This document shows positions 1-10,400 of a DNA stretch of 64,000 bases, one piece after another. The DNA is from G963662605 sp963667005 (GTDB taxonomy: Bacteria; Bacteroidota; Ignavibacteria; Ignavibacteriales; Ignavibacteriaceae): assembly GCA_963667005.1 (NCBI GenBank), contig OY762937.1, forward strand, positions 620,001-684,000, written 5' to 3'. The first letter of the stretch is position 1. Every line of letters begins with the position of its first letter. The position numbers were made by a program, and so were the translations under genes. The notes below the pieces were generated by a model, which saw nothing but the letters and a program-made list of their open reading frames with translations, searched no databases and was not told the DNA's origin.

Positions 1-260
1 TCGGCAGCGGAGCGCAATGAGGATTCCCGTTTTAATAACTCAGTAGTATTTTTCAATTCCGCGCTGATGCTTTGCTCCCGCTGCTGTAACTGAGCAATCC
101 GTTCATCGCGCGAAATGATGCGCTCTTTCAGTTTTTCAAGTTCCGCAAGTGAGTCCACTGCACCCTTCTGGGCTGCGGCTTCAATTTTTGCTTTCATAAT
201 AAATTGCACAGCCAGGCCGCCGATAACGACGCCGATGACTATTGCTACAATAAATTCCAT
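1..260 (-). CDS. rmuC: DNA recombination protein RmuC, N-terminal part (cut by window edge)
   Basis: Reading leftwards from an ATG at 258-260, the frame stays open to the window edge (about 86 residues visible). It begins with a single hydrophobic segment (residues 2-21, MEFIVAIVIGVVIGG) and continues as a charged heptad-like coiled coil (LEKLKERIISRDERIAQ). This is the typical start of RmuC, a membrane-anchored coiled-coil protein with a C-terminal nuclease-like domain that limits recombination at inverted repeats. The nuclease domain lies outside the window, so the name rests on the N-terminus alone. It begins 9 bases after the stop of the SecB-like gene, so the two are probably cotranscribed. 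Confidence 0.65.
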   Translation of the reverse strand, partial: MEFIVAIVIGVVIGGLAVQFIMKAKIEAAAQKGAVDSLAELEKLKERIISRDERIAQLQQREQSISAELKNTTELLKRESSLRSAA

Positions 261-269
261 ACTAATCCC

Positions 270-722
270 TTAATTAAATTGTTCGGGTTTTTTGAGCGAT
301 GTAAAATACTCTCCGGCGTCAAACGTCGGGAGCATAAGTTCGGTGTTTCTGCATGAAGCGGTGATCTGAGCCAGCGCCATGCGCATAATACCGTATGCAT
401 CATACACGCATTGATAAAATATTTTCGGAAACTCATCGTTGAATTTTTCCGGGTCCTCATGTACAACGGGAATAGTAAACAGTGTATGAAATTCTCCCGT
501 TATGCGGTAAGGCGAACGTTTTAAATCAGTCTTTGATTTTGCAATAGACAATTTAAATATGACATCCAGACTCGAATCCTCCGGATTATACACCTGATCA
601 AGTTCAATATCCGTTAGTTCCGAAATATTTACATCCTCGCCAATTTCAAATTGGTCGTTGGAAATAATCTTCAGTGAGTCGAAATAATAGAGTTCAACTT
701 TCACGGGAAGTGCCGGAATCAT
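270..722 (-). CDS. SecB-like protein-export chaperone family protein
   Basis: A 150-residue soluble protein with no signal peptide. The central beta-rich part (FKLSIAKSK, YRITGEFHTLFTI) followed by a helix with conserved aromatic and small residues (FPKIFYQCVYDAYGIMRMAL) and a short C-terminal segment (LMLPTFDAGEYF) resembles SecB-like proteins, in which this last segment is usually LPxxNF/DPxxLF. SecB holds preproteins unfolded for SecA. Distant SecB-like proteins can instead serve toxin-antitoxin systems, but no toxin gene is visible here. The start is an ATG preceded by AGGAG at a good distance. It is the first gene before rmuC, 9 bases apart. Confidence 0.55.
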   Translation of the reverse strand: MIPALPVKVELYYFDSLKIISNDQFEIGEDVNISELTDIELDQVYNPEDSSLDVIFKLSIAKSKTDLKRSPYRITGEFHTLFTIPVVHEDPEKFNDEFPKIFYQCVYDAYGIMRMALAQITASCRNTELMLPTFDAGEYFTSLKKPEQFN

Positions 723-885
723 CAGGTTTCTCCTTTAATCAATGATGCAAAATAATATATATTTTTCAAGTTTTTGACGGCCGGAATTAATAAATTTGTA
801 GTTAGTGGTTTACTTAATTTTTGATTACTAAAGTAATTGGCTTATTTGAACGATGTTGGGCGTTGGAAATATCTCTACCAAACCA

Positions 886-992
886 CCCCTCATCACCCGT
901 CCTCTTCTCCCCAAGGGAGAAGAGGTGTGAACCGCCGGACAGTAATATTTTAGGCCTCTCTCTCCCTCTGGGAGAGAGATTGAGAGTGAGGG
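886..992. repeat. Dispersed double-hairpin repeat, copy 1 (CCCTCA...TGAGGG bounded)
   Basis: This intergenic element has terminal CCCTCA/TGAGGG inverted ends and two internal hairpins: CTCTTCTCC...GGGAGAAGAG at 901-925 and CTCTCTCCCTCTGGGAGAGAG at 958-978. Its right half (955-992, 38 bases) is identical to 16095-16132, and a full-length relative lies at 43024-43119. The surrounding stretch 723-1088 holds no credible gene. A short open frame across the repeat is an artefact of its composition. Confidence 0.8.
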
Positions 993-1088
993 TTTTTATC
1001 TAAAAAGAATTTATAGCTAAAAACTCACGAGACTTTAGTAGGAAAATTTCATTGGAATATGATTGAATTCGATAATTATGGAGCGAAT

Positions 1089-2759
1089 ATGAATACTATA
1101 CAATTTAATATCCCGGAAAACATACAAAAAGCAGTAGAAAACCGGCTTCTTGCATGGCAGCACAAAAACACCGTAAAAGGTATCTGGCACAAGGAAGCAT
1201 CCGTTTGGAAAGAAAAACCCGAAGAACAGGTGGAAATTTCCAACCGACTCGGATGGCTTACTCTTCCGGAGATGGAATTATGCAATATTAACAAGATCAT
1301 GACCTTTGCCACGGAGGTGAAGGATTCATTTACCAAAATACTTCTGCTCGGTATGGGCGGAAGTAGTCTGGCCCCCGAAGTGTTTGCAAAGACATTTGGC
1401 AATAAGGACGGTTATCCATCGCTTGCAATTGTTGACAGCACCCACCCCGCAGTCATTAAAAAGATTCTTGATACGTATGATTTAAAGAAAACTTTGTTTG
1501 TTGTTGCAAGCAAATCAGGCGGAACGGCAGAAACCGCATCGTTTTATTATACGTTTTATGAAGCGTTGGCAAAGCTGACTCCGTTTCCGGGCAAAAATTT
1601 TGTTGCATTGACCGATCCCGGTTCAAACTTTGAAAAGATTGCTAAAGAGAAAAAATTCCTCAAGATATTTAACACACCTCCTGAAGTCGGCGGACGTTAT
1701 TCTGTTTTAACTGAGTTCGGCATGGTTCCCGCAGCTTTGATGGGCATCAACATCGCAAAGTTTCTTGATGAAGCAAAGAAATTGCAATCCATGTGCAAGC
1801 CCGTCATCACCGCAGAGGAAAATCCGGGAATGTATCTTGGAGCAGTACTTGGCGAATTGGCACAAACCGGACGTGATAAAATTACTTTCTATGTATCCCC
1901 CGAAATTGCCTCATTCCCTCAATGGGTTGAGCAGCTTGTTGCAGAAAGCACAGGCAAAGAAGGTAAGGGCATTCTTCCTGTAGCCGATGAAAAGTTTGAA
2001 GGATTGGAATACTTCGGAAGCGACCGTGTTCTCGTATTTTTCAAACTGCGCGGCGGGAACAACTCGCACATTGATCACATTGAACAAGCAGCACGCCTTG
2101 ATAAAATTCCCGTTATTTCAATTGAGCTGCACGACCTGTACTCGTTAGCTCAGGAGTTCTACCGCTGGGAGTTTGCGACTGCTGCGGCAAGTATCATTCT
2201 CGGAATTAATCCTTTTGATCAGCCTAATGTTCAGCTTGCAAAAACTCTTGCCAACGAGAGTCTGAAAGCATACAAAGAAACCGGCAGCCTTCCGGTTGAA
2301 ACACCGGTTTTGACGGATAAGAATATTGAAGTCCTTACCCCGGCTCAGGGCAGCGATGCAAAATCAGTCGTTGATAATTTCCTGAAACAAGCAAAAGGCG
2401 GTGATTACCTCGGTATCTGCGCATTTGTTGAATATGGCGAAGATATTGATGCAGCATTGACTGAGCTTCGTCAATCAGTATTGAAAAAATATAAAATCGC
2501 CGTTACCCTGGGCTACGGCCCGCGCTTCCTGCACTCAACGGGACAGCTGCACAAAGGCGACGGCAATAACGGTCTGTTCATTCAAATTGTTAATGATATA
2601 AAAGACGATGTCGAGGTCGTGGGACAAGGTTACTCCTTCGGGACCCTGGTTACCGCACAGGCACAGGGCGATGCAAAAGCATTGCTCAGCAAAGACCGCA
2701 GACTGCTGAAACTCCGCATTAAAGGAGATTTAGCAGCAGGCATCAAGTCGCTTATATAA
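1089..2759 (+). CDS. pgi: Glucose-6-phosphate isomerase
   Basis: Interconverts glucose 6-phosphate and fructose 6-phosphate in the cytoplasm. The protein (about 556 residues) has two SIS sugar-isomerase domains; visible motifs are LLLGMGGSSLAPEVF near residue 95, VASKSGGTAET near 150 and GRYSVLTEFG near 215, all of the phosphosugar-binding type. It resembles the C-terminal half of transaldolase-Pgi fusion proteins, but no transaldolase domain precedes it. I choose the ATG at 1089 because GGAG sits 5 bases upstream; an in-frame ATG at 1059 lacks this. It stands alone between repeats and is followed by a palindrome at 2775-2808. Confidence 0.9.
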   Translation: MNTIQFNIPENIQKAVENRLLAWQHKNTVKGIWHKEASVWKEKPEEQVEISNRLGWLTLPEMELCNINKIMTFATEVKDSFTKILLLGMGGSSLAPEVFAKTFGNKDGYPSLAIVDSTHPAVIKKILDTYDLKKTLFVVASKSGGTAETASFYYTFYEALAKLTPFPGKNFVALTDPGSNFEKIAKEKKFLKIFNTPPEVGGRYSVLTEFGMVPAALMGINIAKFLDEAKKLQSMCKPVITAEENPGMYLGAVLGELAQTGRDKITFYVSPEIASFPQWVEQLVAESTGKEGKGILPVADEKFEGLEYFGSDRVLVFFKLRGGNNSHIDHIEQAARLDKIPVISIELHDLYSLAQEFYRWEFATAAASIILGINPFDQPNVQLAKTLANESLKAYKETGSLPVETPVLTDKNIEVLTPAQGSDAKSVVDNFLKQAKGGDYLGICAFVEYGEDIDAALTELRQSVLKKYKIAVTLGYGPRFLHSTGQLHKGDGNNGLFIQIVNDIKDDVEVVGQGYSFGTLVTAQAQGDAKALLSKDRRLLKLRIKGDLAAGIKSLI

Positions 2760-2774
2760 TAGATTATCTCTTTC

Positions 2775-2808
2775 TTCCTAACCCATGGCTTACCCCATGG
2801 GTTAGGAA
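2775..2808. repeat. Palindromic repeat family TTCCTA(A/G)CCCATG, copy 1
   Basis: Two perfect 14-base arms (TTCCTAACCCATGG and its complement) flank a 6-base loop. Related palindromes lie at 14149-14181 and 36047-36080. It sits 15 bases after the pgi stop, where it could end or stabilise the transcript, but there is no long T run on the plus strand. Confidence 0.8.
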
Positions 2809-2963
2809 AATAAAATAGCCCCCTTTCATACCCGATTCCATTATGTGCCCACCCTAACACCTCAATTTTGACCTTATGAAAATACACAGGGAATCCTTAA
2901 GTTACCGATTATAAAAGAGCATCGAACGGTATATTAATATTTCTTAAACGAGAAGAGTTTGTC

Positions 2964-4565
2964 ATGTTACATGATTCGGAATCTAAGCGCCATGCTAATG
3001 AAACACAGAAGCGAAAGCTCAGTTACTGGATAGTCCCATTTGTTGTTCAGACCGTAATGTGTTTCGTACTTATAATTATCACGTATCTGATTGATAAAAA
3101 TACAGACGGTCGTGCTCTAAACGCAGGCCTTAATCACTTCTTAAATGATGACGTTGGAGTTCTTGCAAACGTTTTGGGCGGATTGACGCAAGTTGCTCCG
3201 GCCATTCTTGGTCTCGCCATTACCGTTATTGCAATTATCGTTGAAATGGCTTCAAATAAATATTCTGCCAAAGTGATGGATTTGTTTGTCAACGACCCCA
3301 TAAACTTTGCCGTTATGACGTTATTTGTCGTTACATCAATTAATTCACTTTGGGTCGCTCACATACCGACACAAACATTTTTCCCGTTCGTCAGCATGAT
3401 GTTGAATGTAATACTCATTATTATAAGTTTATTGATAGTCATTCCATATTTTTACAACATCTTCAACTTCTTACACCCGAACAATTTTATCAAATATGTC
3501 GAATTTCAAACCATGAAAGTATTCGATACCTTGTTAAAAACGCAGGACGACACAAAAGTTGATGAACTCAAAGGAAAGCTTCACGAAAATATTGATTTTA
3601 TCGGCGACATTGCTATTAATTCTGTTGTTCAGGGTGACCGGGCTGTAAGTCAGTATTGCGCAGGTATCTTGAAGGAAATTTGCATTTATTATGATGGGGT
3701 AAAGAAAAACCTGCCCCCTACATTTTTCAAACTTTCTCACAGAGAGCTTGAGGATCCCGACTTCATTGATTTTTCCGATTTCGTTACTTCGACTATAGAA
3801 CAAAAACAAATATGGTTCGAGCGTAAAATTCTAAGAATGCTCGAAATCATTTTCAATATGTCCCGTGAAAACCTTCGCACAGTTGCGTCCGGTGTTCTTC
3901 TTGATACAATGCGAATTGGACAAAAAGCCTGTGAAGAAAAAGACCGTAATCTTATTTTTACCGTTATGCAGCAGTATAATACGTTTTTACGGTACGCTAT
4001 CAACAATAACGACCCCCGTACGGCATTCAATATATTGGAACATTACCGGAATTTCGGAGAATCACTGATGCCGGTACTCCCCGACGAAGTTGAAAAAGTC
4101 GTGTTTTACTTCCGCTACTATGCCCTTGAGGCGCAAAAAAGGCATGTATTGTTTATCCTTGAAACAGCCGCGCATGATATTTCACGCCTTGTTGAAGAAG
4201 CATATGAACTCAATGCCCCAATCCACAAGGAATTATTGCAGCAATTTCTCAAATTGGATCAGCCGCTTGAAGAAAGCGACAGCAAGCAGATTACCCAGCA
4301 GGAAATGTCGCTTATTGGCGTACGCCTTGCGCAGGTTAAACTTGCCGCATACTACATCATGAAAAACCGGATAGACTACGCAAAGCTCATTTTTGAGGAT
4401 TTACGCGTGGAGCCAATGTCGCGCATTAACACTATCCGGGATATGATCAACATGAGCTCAAGTGAGGAATACTGGGAAATGACAGGCCGCGGGGTCAATT
4501 TCTTCTATGTTTCGCCGGAACAGCGCGAATCGCTGACGAAATTTTTCGAGTGGTTTAATAATTGA
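2964..4565 (+). CDS. DUF2254-like integral membrane protein
   Basis: A 533-residue protein with four hydrophobic segments in the first third: about residues 21-43, 64-95, 111-131 and 136-165. These are followed by a long, mainly helical cytoplasmic part without recognised catalytic motifs. The second segment and what follows it (AILGLAITVIAIIVEMAS, then NKYSAKVMDLFVND) resemble the DUF2254 family of predicted membrane proteins, whose function is unknown. There is no signal peptide. It is monocistronic between the pgi palindrome and uvrA, with the same orientation as both. The match is by pattern only, so family membership is tentative. Confidence 0.45.
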   Translation: MLHDSESKRHANETQKRKLSYWIVPFVVQTVMCFVLIIITYLIDKNTDGRALNAGLNHFLNDDVGVLANVLGGLTQVAPAILGLAITVIAIIVEMASNKYSAKVMDLFVNDPINFAVMTLFVVTSINSLWVAHIPTQTFFPFVSMMLNVILIIISLLIVIPYFYNIFNFLHPNNFIKYVEFQTMKVFDTLLKTQDDTKVDELKGKLHENIDFIGDIAINSVVQGDRAVSQYCAGILKEICIYYDGVKKNLPPTFFKLSHRELEDPDFIDFSDFVTSTIEQKQIWFERKILRMLEIIFNMSRENLRTVASGVLLDTMRIGQKACEEKDRNLIFTVMQQYNTFLRYAINNNDPRTAFNILEHYRNFGESLMPVLPDEVEKVVFYFRYYALEAQKRHVLFILETAAHDISRLVEEAYELNAPIHKELLQQFLKLDQPLEESDSKQITQQEMSLIGVRLAQVKLAAYYIMKNRIDYAKLIFEDLRVEPMSRINTIRDMINMSSSEEYWEMTGRGVNFFYVSPEQRESLTKFFEWFNN

Positions 4566-4634
4566 CGGCATATTCGTAACTTCTGTTCTATATTAATTAG
4601 ATTTTGATGTGTAATTAGGTTACTAATAACGAAT

Positions 4635-7421
4635 ATGATTCCGGTTAGAGCAGAAAAAGACGATAAAAAGATTATTATTAAGGGCGCGCGCGAGCACAAT
4701 TTAAAAAACCTATCTCTTGAAATTCCCCGCAATCAGCTCGTGGTTGTTACGGGAGTGAGCGGCAGCGGAAAGTCCTCTCTGGTTTTTGACACCATATACG
4801 CCGAAGGACAACGCCGCTACGTTGAAAGCCTCTCTTCATATGCCCGGCAATTCCTCGAACGAATGAACAAACCGGATGTTGATGTTATTCTCGGCATCAG
4901 TCCCGCGGTTGCCATTGAACAAAAAACAGGTTCGAAAAACTCACGCTCTACGGTCGGAACAACTACGGAGATTTATGATTATCTCAGACTCCTCTATGCC
5001 CGCATCGGCAAGACGTATTGTTTTAATTGCGGGAAAGTGGTAACCCAAGCCTCGACGGTAACCGTGTGCGAGTGGCTTGAACAGCAGGAAGAAGGAAGCA
5101 AATGGTATCTCGCCTTCCCGCTGCACGACCATGAAGGACGTACTGCAAAAGATGAAATTGATCTCATCAAAAAACGCGGATTCTTCAGAGTATTTGCAGG
5201 CAAGAAATATATTGATTTAAACGAGACGGAGTTCTCACCGCGCTCAAAAAAAGATATTGCCATTGTTATTGAGCGATTTAAAATTACCAAGGGCAAGGTT
5301 CGTGAGCGGCTTGCAGATGCAATTGAGGTCTCTTTTAAAGAAGGTGAACAGCGCATTGTTCTTATTAATGCAGATACCGGCGCGAAGCAGGACTTTAATA
5401 AATTTTTTGAGTGCTGCGGCATCCGCTACGAAGAACCCGAACCGCATTTTTTCTCTTTCAATAATCCGTACGGTGCCTGTCCTGTTTGTCAGGGCTTCAG
5501 CAAGATCATCGGTATAGACATGGATCTTGTTGTCCCGAATCCGAACTTGACGATAGTAGAAGGAGCAATCGCTCCGTGGCGCACAGCAAGCTTTAATCAG
5601 TACACACGCGATTTAATCCGCAACGCAAAAACATATAAGATACCCGTTAATGTTCCTTTTAAAGATCTGACGCCCGAACAAGTTGAGATGATACGCAAGG
5701 GTTTCGGTGATTACGAGGGAATAGATAAATTTTTTGCGTGGCTTGAAGGAAAAACATATAAGATACACGTACGTATTTTACTCAGCAGATACCGCGGCTA
5801 TACAACCTGCACAGCCTGTAAAGGAAGCCGTCTGCGGCGTGAAGCACTGCAAGTTAAAATCGGCGGGCTCCCCATTAACGAGATTACTGCATTCCCTATC
5901 GAGAAGACTTTACAGTTTTTCAAAACGGTTGAATTATCCGATTATGACAGAAACGTCGCCGACAGAATATTAAAAGAATTACTCAAACGGTTGACGTATC
6001 TTAATGATGTCGGACTCGGATACTTGACACTTGACCGTATCAGTTCAACTCTTTCAGGCGGTGAAACACAGCGCATTAATCTTGCAACCGCACTCGGTTC
6101 CGCGTTAACGGGAACACTATATGTTCTTGATGAACCTAGTATCGGCCTGCACCCGCGCGACAATTCAAAGCTCATCGCAATTCTAAAGAACCTCCGCAAT
6201 CTCGGTAACTCCGTTATCGTTGTTGAGCACGATCCCGAAATGATGAAGGAATCCGATCTCCTTTTTGACGTTGGCCCTAAAGCCGGAAAGAACGGCGGCG
6301 AAATCGTTTTCCGCGGGACGTTTGATGAACTGCTTAAAAACCCGGATGGTTCTTTGACCGGTGAATATCTTTCGGGAAAGAAATTTATTCCGCTCCCGGA
6401 AAGCAGAAACCTTACAAAAACGAAAAAAGTAGTTATCTCCGGAGCGCGTGAAAACAATTTACAGGACCTGACCGTTGAAATACCTCTGCACAAATTCGTG
6501 GTTATAACGGGTGTCAGCGGTTCAGGAAAAAGCACGCTCGTCCACGACATTCTTTACGGCGGCATTGCCAAATCACTCGGCATGAATCCTCCACACGTTG
6601 GCAAATTCAACGATATTAAAGGAGCAGAAACGATACGGCAGATAGAAATTGTTGATCAGTCGCCTATCGGTAAATCACCGCGCTCCAACCCGGTCAGCTA
6701 CATTAAAGCATTTGAGCTTATCAGGGAACTGTTTGCCTCGACTCATCAGGCTAAAGCACGCGGATATAAACCGGGATATTTTTCATTCAATGTTCCCGGC
6801 GGAAGATGTGATACGTGCGAAGGCGACGGTTTTATAAAAGTTGAAATGCAATTCCTCGCGGATATTTATCTTGAATGCGAAGACTGTAAAGGAACACGAT
6901 ACAAAAAAGAAGTACGTGATATAACATACCGCGGTAAAAATCTTGTTGATGTATTAAACATGACCGTTGATGAAGCAATTGAGTTTTTCAACGGACACAC
7001 AAAAATAGTTAGATTGCTTCAGGTATTATCGGATGTCGGCCTCGGATATATTCATTTGGGACAGCCATCCAACACGCTTTCCGGTGGAGAAGCCCAACGC
7101 ATTAAACTGGCGTTGCATCTGAGCGCACAGAAAGAAAAGATACACACGCTATTTATTTTTGATGAGCCGACGACCGGGCTGCACTTTGACGACATATCAA
7201 AGCTGCTCAATTGCTTCCGGATGCTTCTTGAAACGAACAACTCGCTTGTTGTTATTGAGCATAATCTTGATGTTATCAAATGCGCAGATCATATTATTGA
7301 CCTCGGCCCCGAAGCGGGAGATAAAGGCGGTGAAATTGTCGCTCAGGGAACACCGGAAGAAATCATGAAGAATAAAACTTCATGGACAGGTAAATATCTT
7401 TCTGATTATTTATCTGTGTAG
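4635..7421 (+). CDS. uvrA: Excinuclease ABC subunit A
   Basis: Damage-recognition ATPase of nucleotide excision repair, acting with UvrB and UvrC. At 928 residues it has the standard length and two ABC modules. Visible are Walker A motifs GVSGSGKSS (near residue 39) and GVSGSGKST (near residue 630), and signatures LSGGETQRINLA and LSGGEAQRIKLA. The C-terminal zinc module (CDTC...CEDC) is complete. In the first zinc module only CPVC and one of the two upstream cysteines remain (FECCGI), a degeneration I believe is common in this part of the tree. The start at 4635 has no strong ribosome site. The next gene begins 6 bases after the stop. Confidence 0.97.
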   Translation: MIPVRAEKDDKKIIIKGAREHNLKNLSLEIPRNQLVVVTGVSGSGKSSLVFDTIYAEGQRRYVESLSSYARQFLERMNKPDVDVILGISPAVAIEQKTGSKNSRSTVGTTTEIYDYLRLLYARIGKTYCFNCGKVVTQASTVTVCEWLEQQEEGSKWYLAFPLHDHEGRTAKDEIDLIKKRGFFRVFAGKKYIDLNETEFSPRSKKDIAIVIERFKITKGKVRERLADAIEVSFKEGEQRIVLINADTGAKQDFNKFFECCGIRYEEPEPHFFSFNNPYGACPVCQGFSKIIGIDMDLVVPNPNLTIVEGAIAPWRTASFNQYTRDLIRNAKTYKIPVNVPFKDLTPEQVEMIRKGFGDYEGIDKFFAWLEGKTYKIHVRILLSRYRGYTTCTACKGSRLRREALQVKIGGLPINEITAFPIEKTLQFFKTVELSDYDRNVADRILKELLKRLTYLNDVGLGYLTLDRISSTLSGGETQRINLATALGSALTGTLYVLDEPSIGLHPRDNSKLIAILKNLRNLGNSVIVVEHDPEMMKESDLLFDVGPKAGKNGGEIVFRGTFDELLKNPDGSLTGEYLSGKKFIPLPESRNLTKTKKVVISGARENNLQDLTVEIPLHKFVVITGVSGSGKSTLVHDILYGGIAKSLGMNPPHVGKFNDIKGAETIRQIEIVDQSPIGKSPRSNPVSYIKAFELIRELFASTHQAKARGYKPGYFSFNVPGGRCDTCEGDGFIKVEMQFLADIYLECEDCKGTRYKKEVRDITYRGKNLVDVLNMTVDEAIEFFNGHTKIVRLLQVLSDVGLGYIHLGQPSNTLSGGEAQRIKLALHLSAQKEKIHTLFIFDEPTTGLHFDDISKLLNCFRMLLETNNSLVVIEHNLDVIKCADHIIDLGPEAGDKGGEIVAQGTPEEIMKNKTSWTGKYLSDYLSV

Positions 7422-7427
7422 TACCTG

Positions 7428-10400
7428 ATGAAGCATCTCGGCCGCGTCATACCCGTTTTCATACTATACTTGCTTCTGGATGGATGCGGCACTCACCAGG
7501 CAATAAAACAAAAAGAACCGGAACATGTAGTTGAGATAAAAAAAGATACCACCGTAGTTGTCGTTCAGCCGGTGGATACCACCACGCGTAAGATTGACAC
7601 AGTGAAAACGGTTCCGCAAAAATCCCTCGAAGGCGACGTTCAAAAATTATTTACTCAAATCCATTTTTCTTTTTCGCTGCCCAAAGGTGTAGTTGTTGAA
7701 AAGGTAAAGACCGATTCCGCCGCCGGGTTAGTATCTATCTATTGTAATGAGTTACTTTCATGGATGCCGTTCAGGGAAAATACTGTCCGCGAGATTTACG
7801 ATTCCTTAAAACCGTATTTCGTTAAAGCTATTCCTGCCCCGTCAATTAAAATGTATTCGCTGAGCAAACCCATCGAAGAATTGATTCCGAATTTCTATCG
7901 TGCGGCTAAATCGTCATACGATAATTCTCGGATTCCTCAGGGAAAGGGTGTTCAGGTTGTCCGCGACATCAGTAAGCCTTACGCTGTCAGCGCGGGTTTA
8001 CAAAACCGCAATCTTGTCGTTTGGCCGAGTCATGGCCGCTACTATGCAAACAAATCTGCCCGGTGGGAATGGCAGCGTCCGCGCTTGTTTCAAACCGTGG
8101 AAGACCTATTGTCTTACTCGATTGTTGTTCCCTATTTAATTCCGATGTTAGAGAATGCAGGGGCGAACGTGTATGTTCCACGCGAACGCGACATTCAAAC
8201 AAGCGAAGTGATAGTTGATAACGATTCCCCTCAAGATGTTTCATCAGGTGCATACGAAGAAAAACCGACCGGAACCTCCGTAATTAAAAATTGGATTGAA
8301 AACGGTTTTGCAAAACGTGATACGTATTCCGGGACAGAAAACCCGTTCCGTATGGGTACTTGCAGAATGCTTGTTTCCGATACTATTGTCGGCACAAAGA
8401 TCGTGTGGACACCCGATATTCCCCGTAAAGGCGAATATGCCGTGTATATTACGTATAAAGCATCCGCTCAAAACAGTAATGCGGTTCATTATGTGGTAAA
8501 TCACTCCGGCGGCAACTCGGAGTTTTTTATTAATCAGCAAATCGGTGGTGACACATGGTTTTATCTCGGAACTTTTGAGTTTGAAAAAGGACGTGATGCG
8601 TTAAAAGGAAGTGTCACGGTTGATAATAAGTGCGCAAGCGCAGGTTTAAATATTACGGCAGACGCTGTCCGTTTCGGCGGAGGTATGGGACAAGTAGTAC
8701 GTGACGGCAGTACGAGTGGAATGCCAAAGTTTGCCGAAGCCGCGCGGTACTGGCTGCAAACTGCCGGTATGCCCGATACTCTTGTTTATCGTTTAAACGA
8801 GGACAGTGAGTACAAAGATGATTATCAGTCCCGTCCCGAGTATGTCAACTTTCTGTGCGGTGTTCCGAAAGGACCGGCAAACAACCGAAGTGCCGGACTA
8901 CATATACCGGTTGATATGTCGCTTGCATTGCATACCGATGCGGGTATTGCGAAACAGGATTCCGTCGTGGGCACAATGTCTATCTACTCGATAAAAGATT
9001 TTAAAGGCAGTGAATACTATCCCGATGGTTATTCGCGGTTCGCGGCTCGTGATGCTGCCGATATTATTCAGACTCAGATCGTGAATGATATAAAATCCGT
9101 ATATAATAAAAACTGGGTACGCCGGTCGCTCCGTAATGCCGATTACAGCGAAGCAATGCGTCCCAATGTACCCGCTGTGCTTCTTGAGGTATTATCGCAT
9201 CAGAACTTTGCCGATATGCAGTACGCCCACGATCCGAAATTTAAGATGGCCCTTGCACGCAGTATTTATAAGGGCATTGTAAAATATTTTTCGGTGTACT
9301 CAAATACTCCTTACGTTATTCAACCGCTTCCGGTTTCGCACCTTGCATCCGGCATAAATGGAGATGGAAGTATTACTCTTTCATGGAAAGCGGAAAAAGA
9401 TTCTCTTGAACCGACTGCGGCTCCCTCAATGTTTATCGTTTATCGCAGAACAGGCAACGGCGGCTTTGATAACGGCACCGTTACCACGCATAACGGAATC
9501 ACGTTTGATGATGTAAAACCAAACACGGTATACAGCTTCAAAGTTACCGCGGTGAATGCGGGTGGAGAGAGTTTCCCATCCGAAATTATTTCCGCCGGAA
9601 TCAGTACAATTTCAAAAAAACAAGTACTCGTCATCAACGGATTTCACCGCCTCGCTCCTCCGGCAAGTATCAGCACTCCCGGATTCGAAGGATTTCTGAA
9701 TTTCAGTGATGCAGGCGTTCCATATAAATATAGCGTTGACTTTACCGGTGCACAAAGCGATTTTAATCCGGCTTCCGAATACAAATCAAATGATGCTCCG
9801 GGACATGGAGCCAGCTATGCGGACTTTGAAGGCAAAGTAATCGCGGGAAATACATTTGATTATCCGGTTGTTCACGGAGAAGCCATTTTGGCCGCCGGCT
9901 ATTCATTTGCCTCTTGCGGTGATGATGCGGTAATAGACAATGCGATCGACTTAAACAGCTATGCAACACTTGATATAATTTATGGAGAAGAAAAAAGTAA
10001 TTCGGGCGGTACGTCGCTTGGTGTTGTACCTCATGACCTCTCGATTAAATTGAAAAAATATCTTTCGAAGAAAGGAAGCATTTTTATTACCGGGGCATAC
10101 ATATCGAGTGATATATTTAAAACCCCCGGCAGAAGTGATGTTTCCGTGTTCACCAACGAGAGCCTTCATTATGATTTCGCGGGTTCGCATGTATCCATGT
10201 CGGGTGAAGTTTGGAGCTGTGCGCCGGATGTATTCCCCAATAACTTCATCCTGCGTTTTAATACTGCCGAGAATGATTCGATATATAAAGTCGAAGCACC
10301 CGACGGTGTGCAGCCCTTATACAAAGCAAAAACCATTCTGCGATATGCAGAAAACCGGATAAGCGCCGGAATTGCATACAAAAACAGCTATGGCATTATA

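Noticed and set aside
270..722. SecB-like gene as part of a toxin-antitoxin-chaperone module
   Set aside because: No toxin or antitoxin gene is adjacent; the partner is rmuC.
821..1003. Short plus-strand open frame over the repeat
   Set aside because: It is created by the hairpin repeat at 886-992; no ribosome site and low-complexity translation.
5390..5500. UvrA with a broken first zinc module as a sign of pseudogenisation
   Set aside because: Both ABC modules and the second zinc module are intact and length is normal; I believe loss of one cysteine pair here is usual in related groups.
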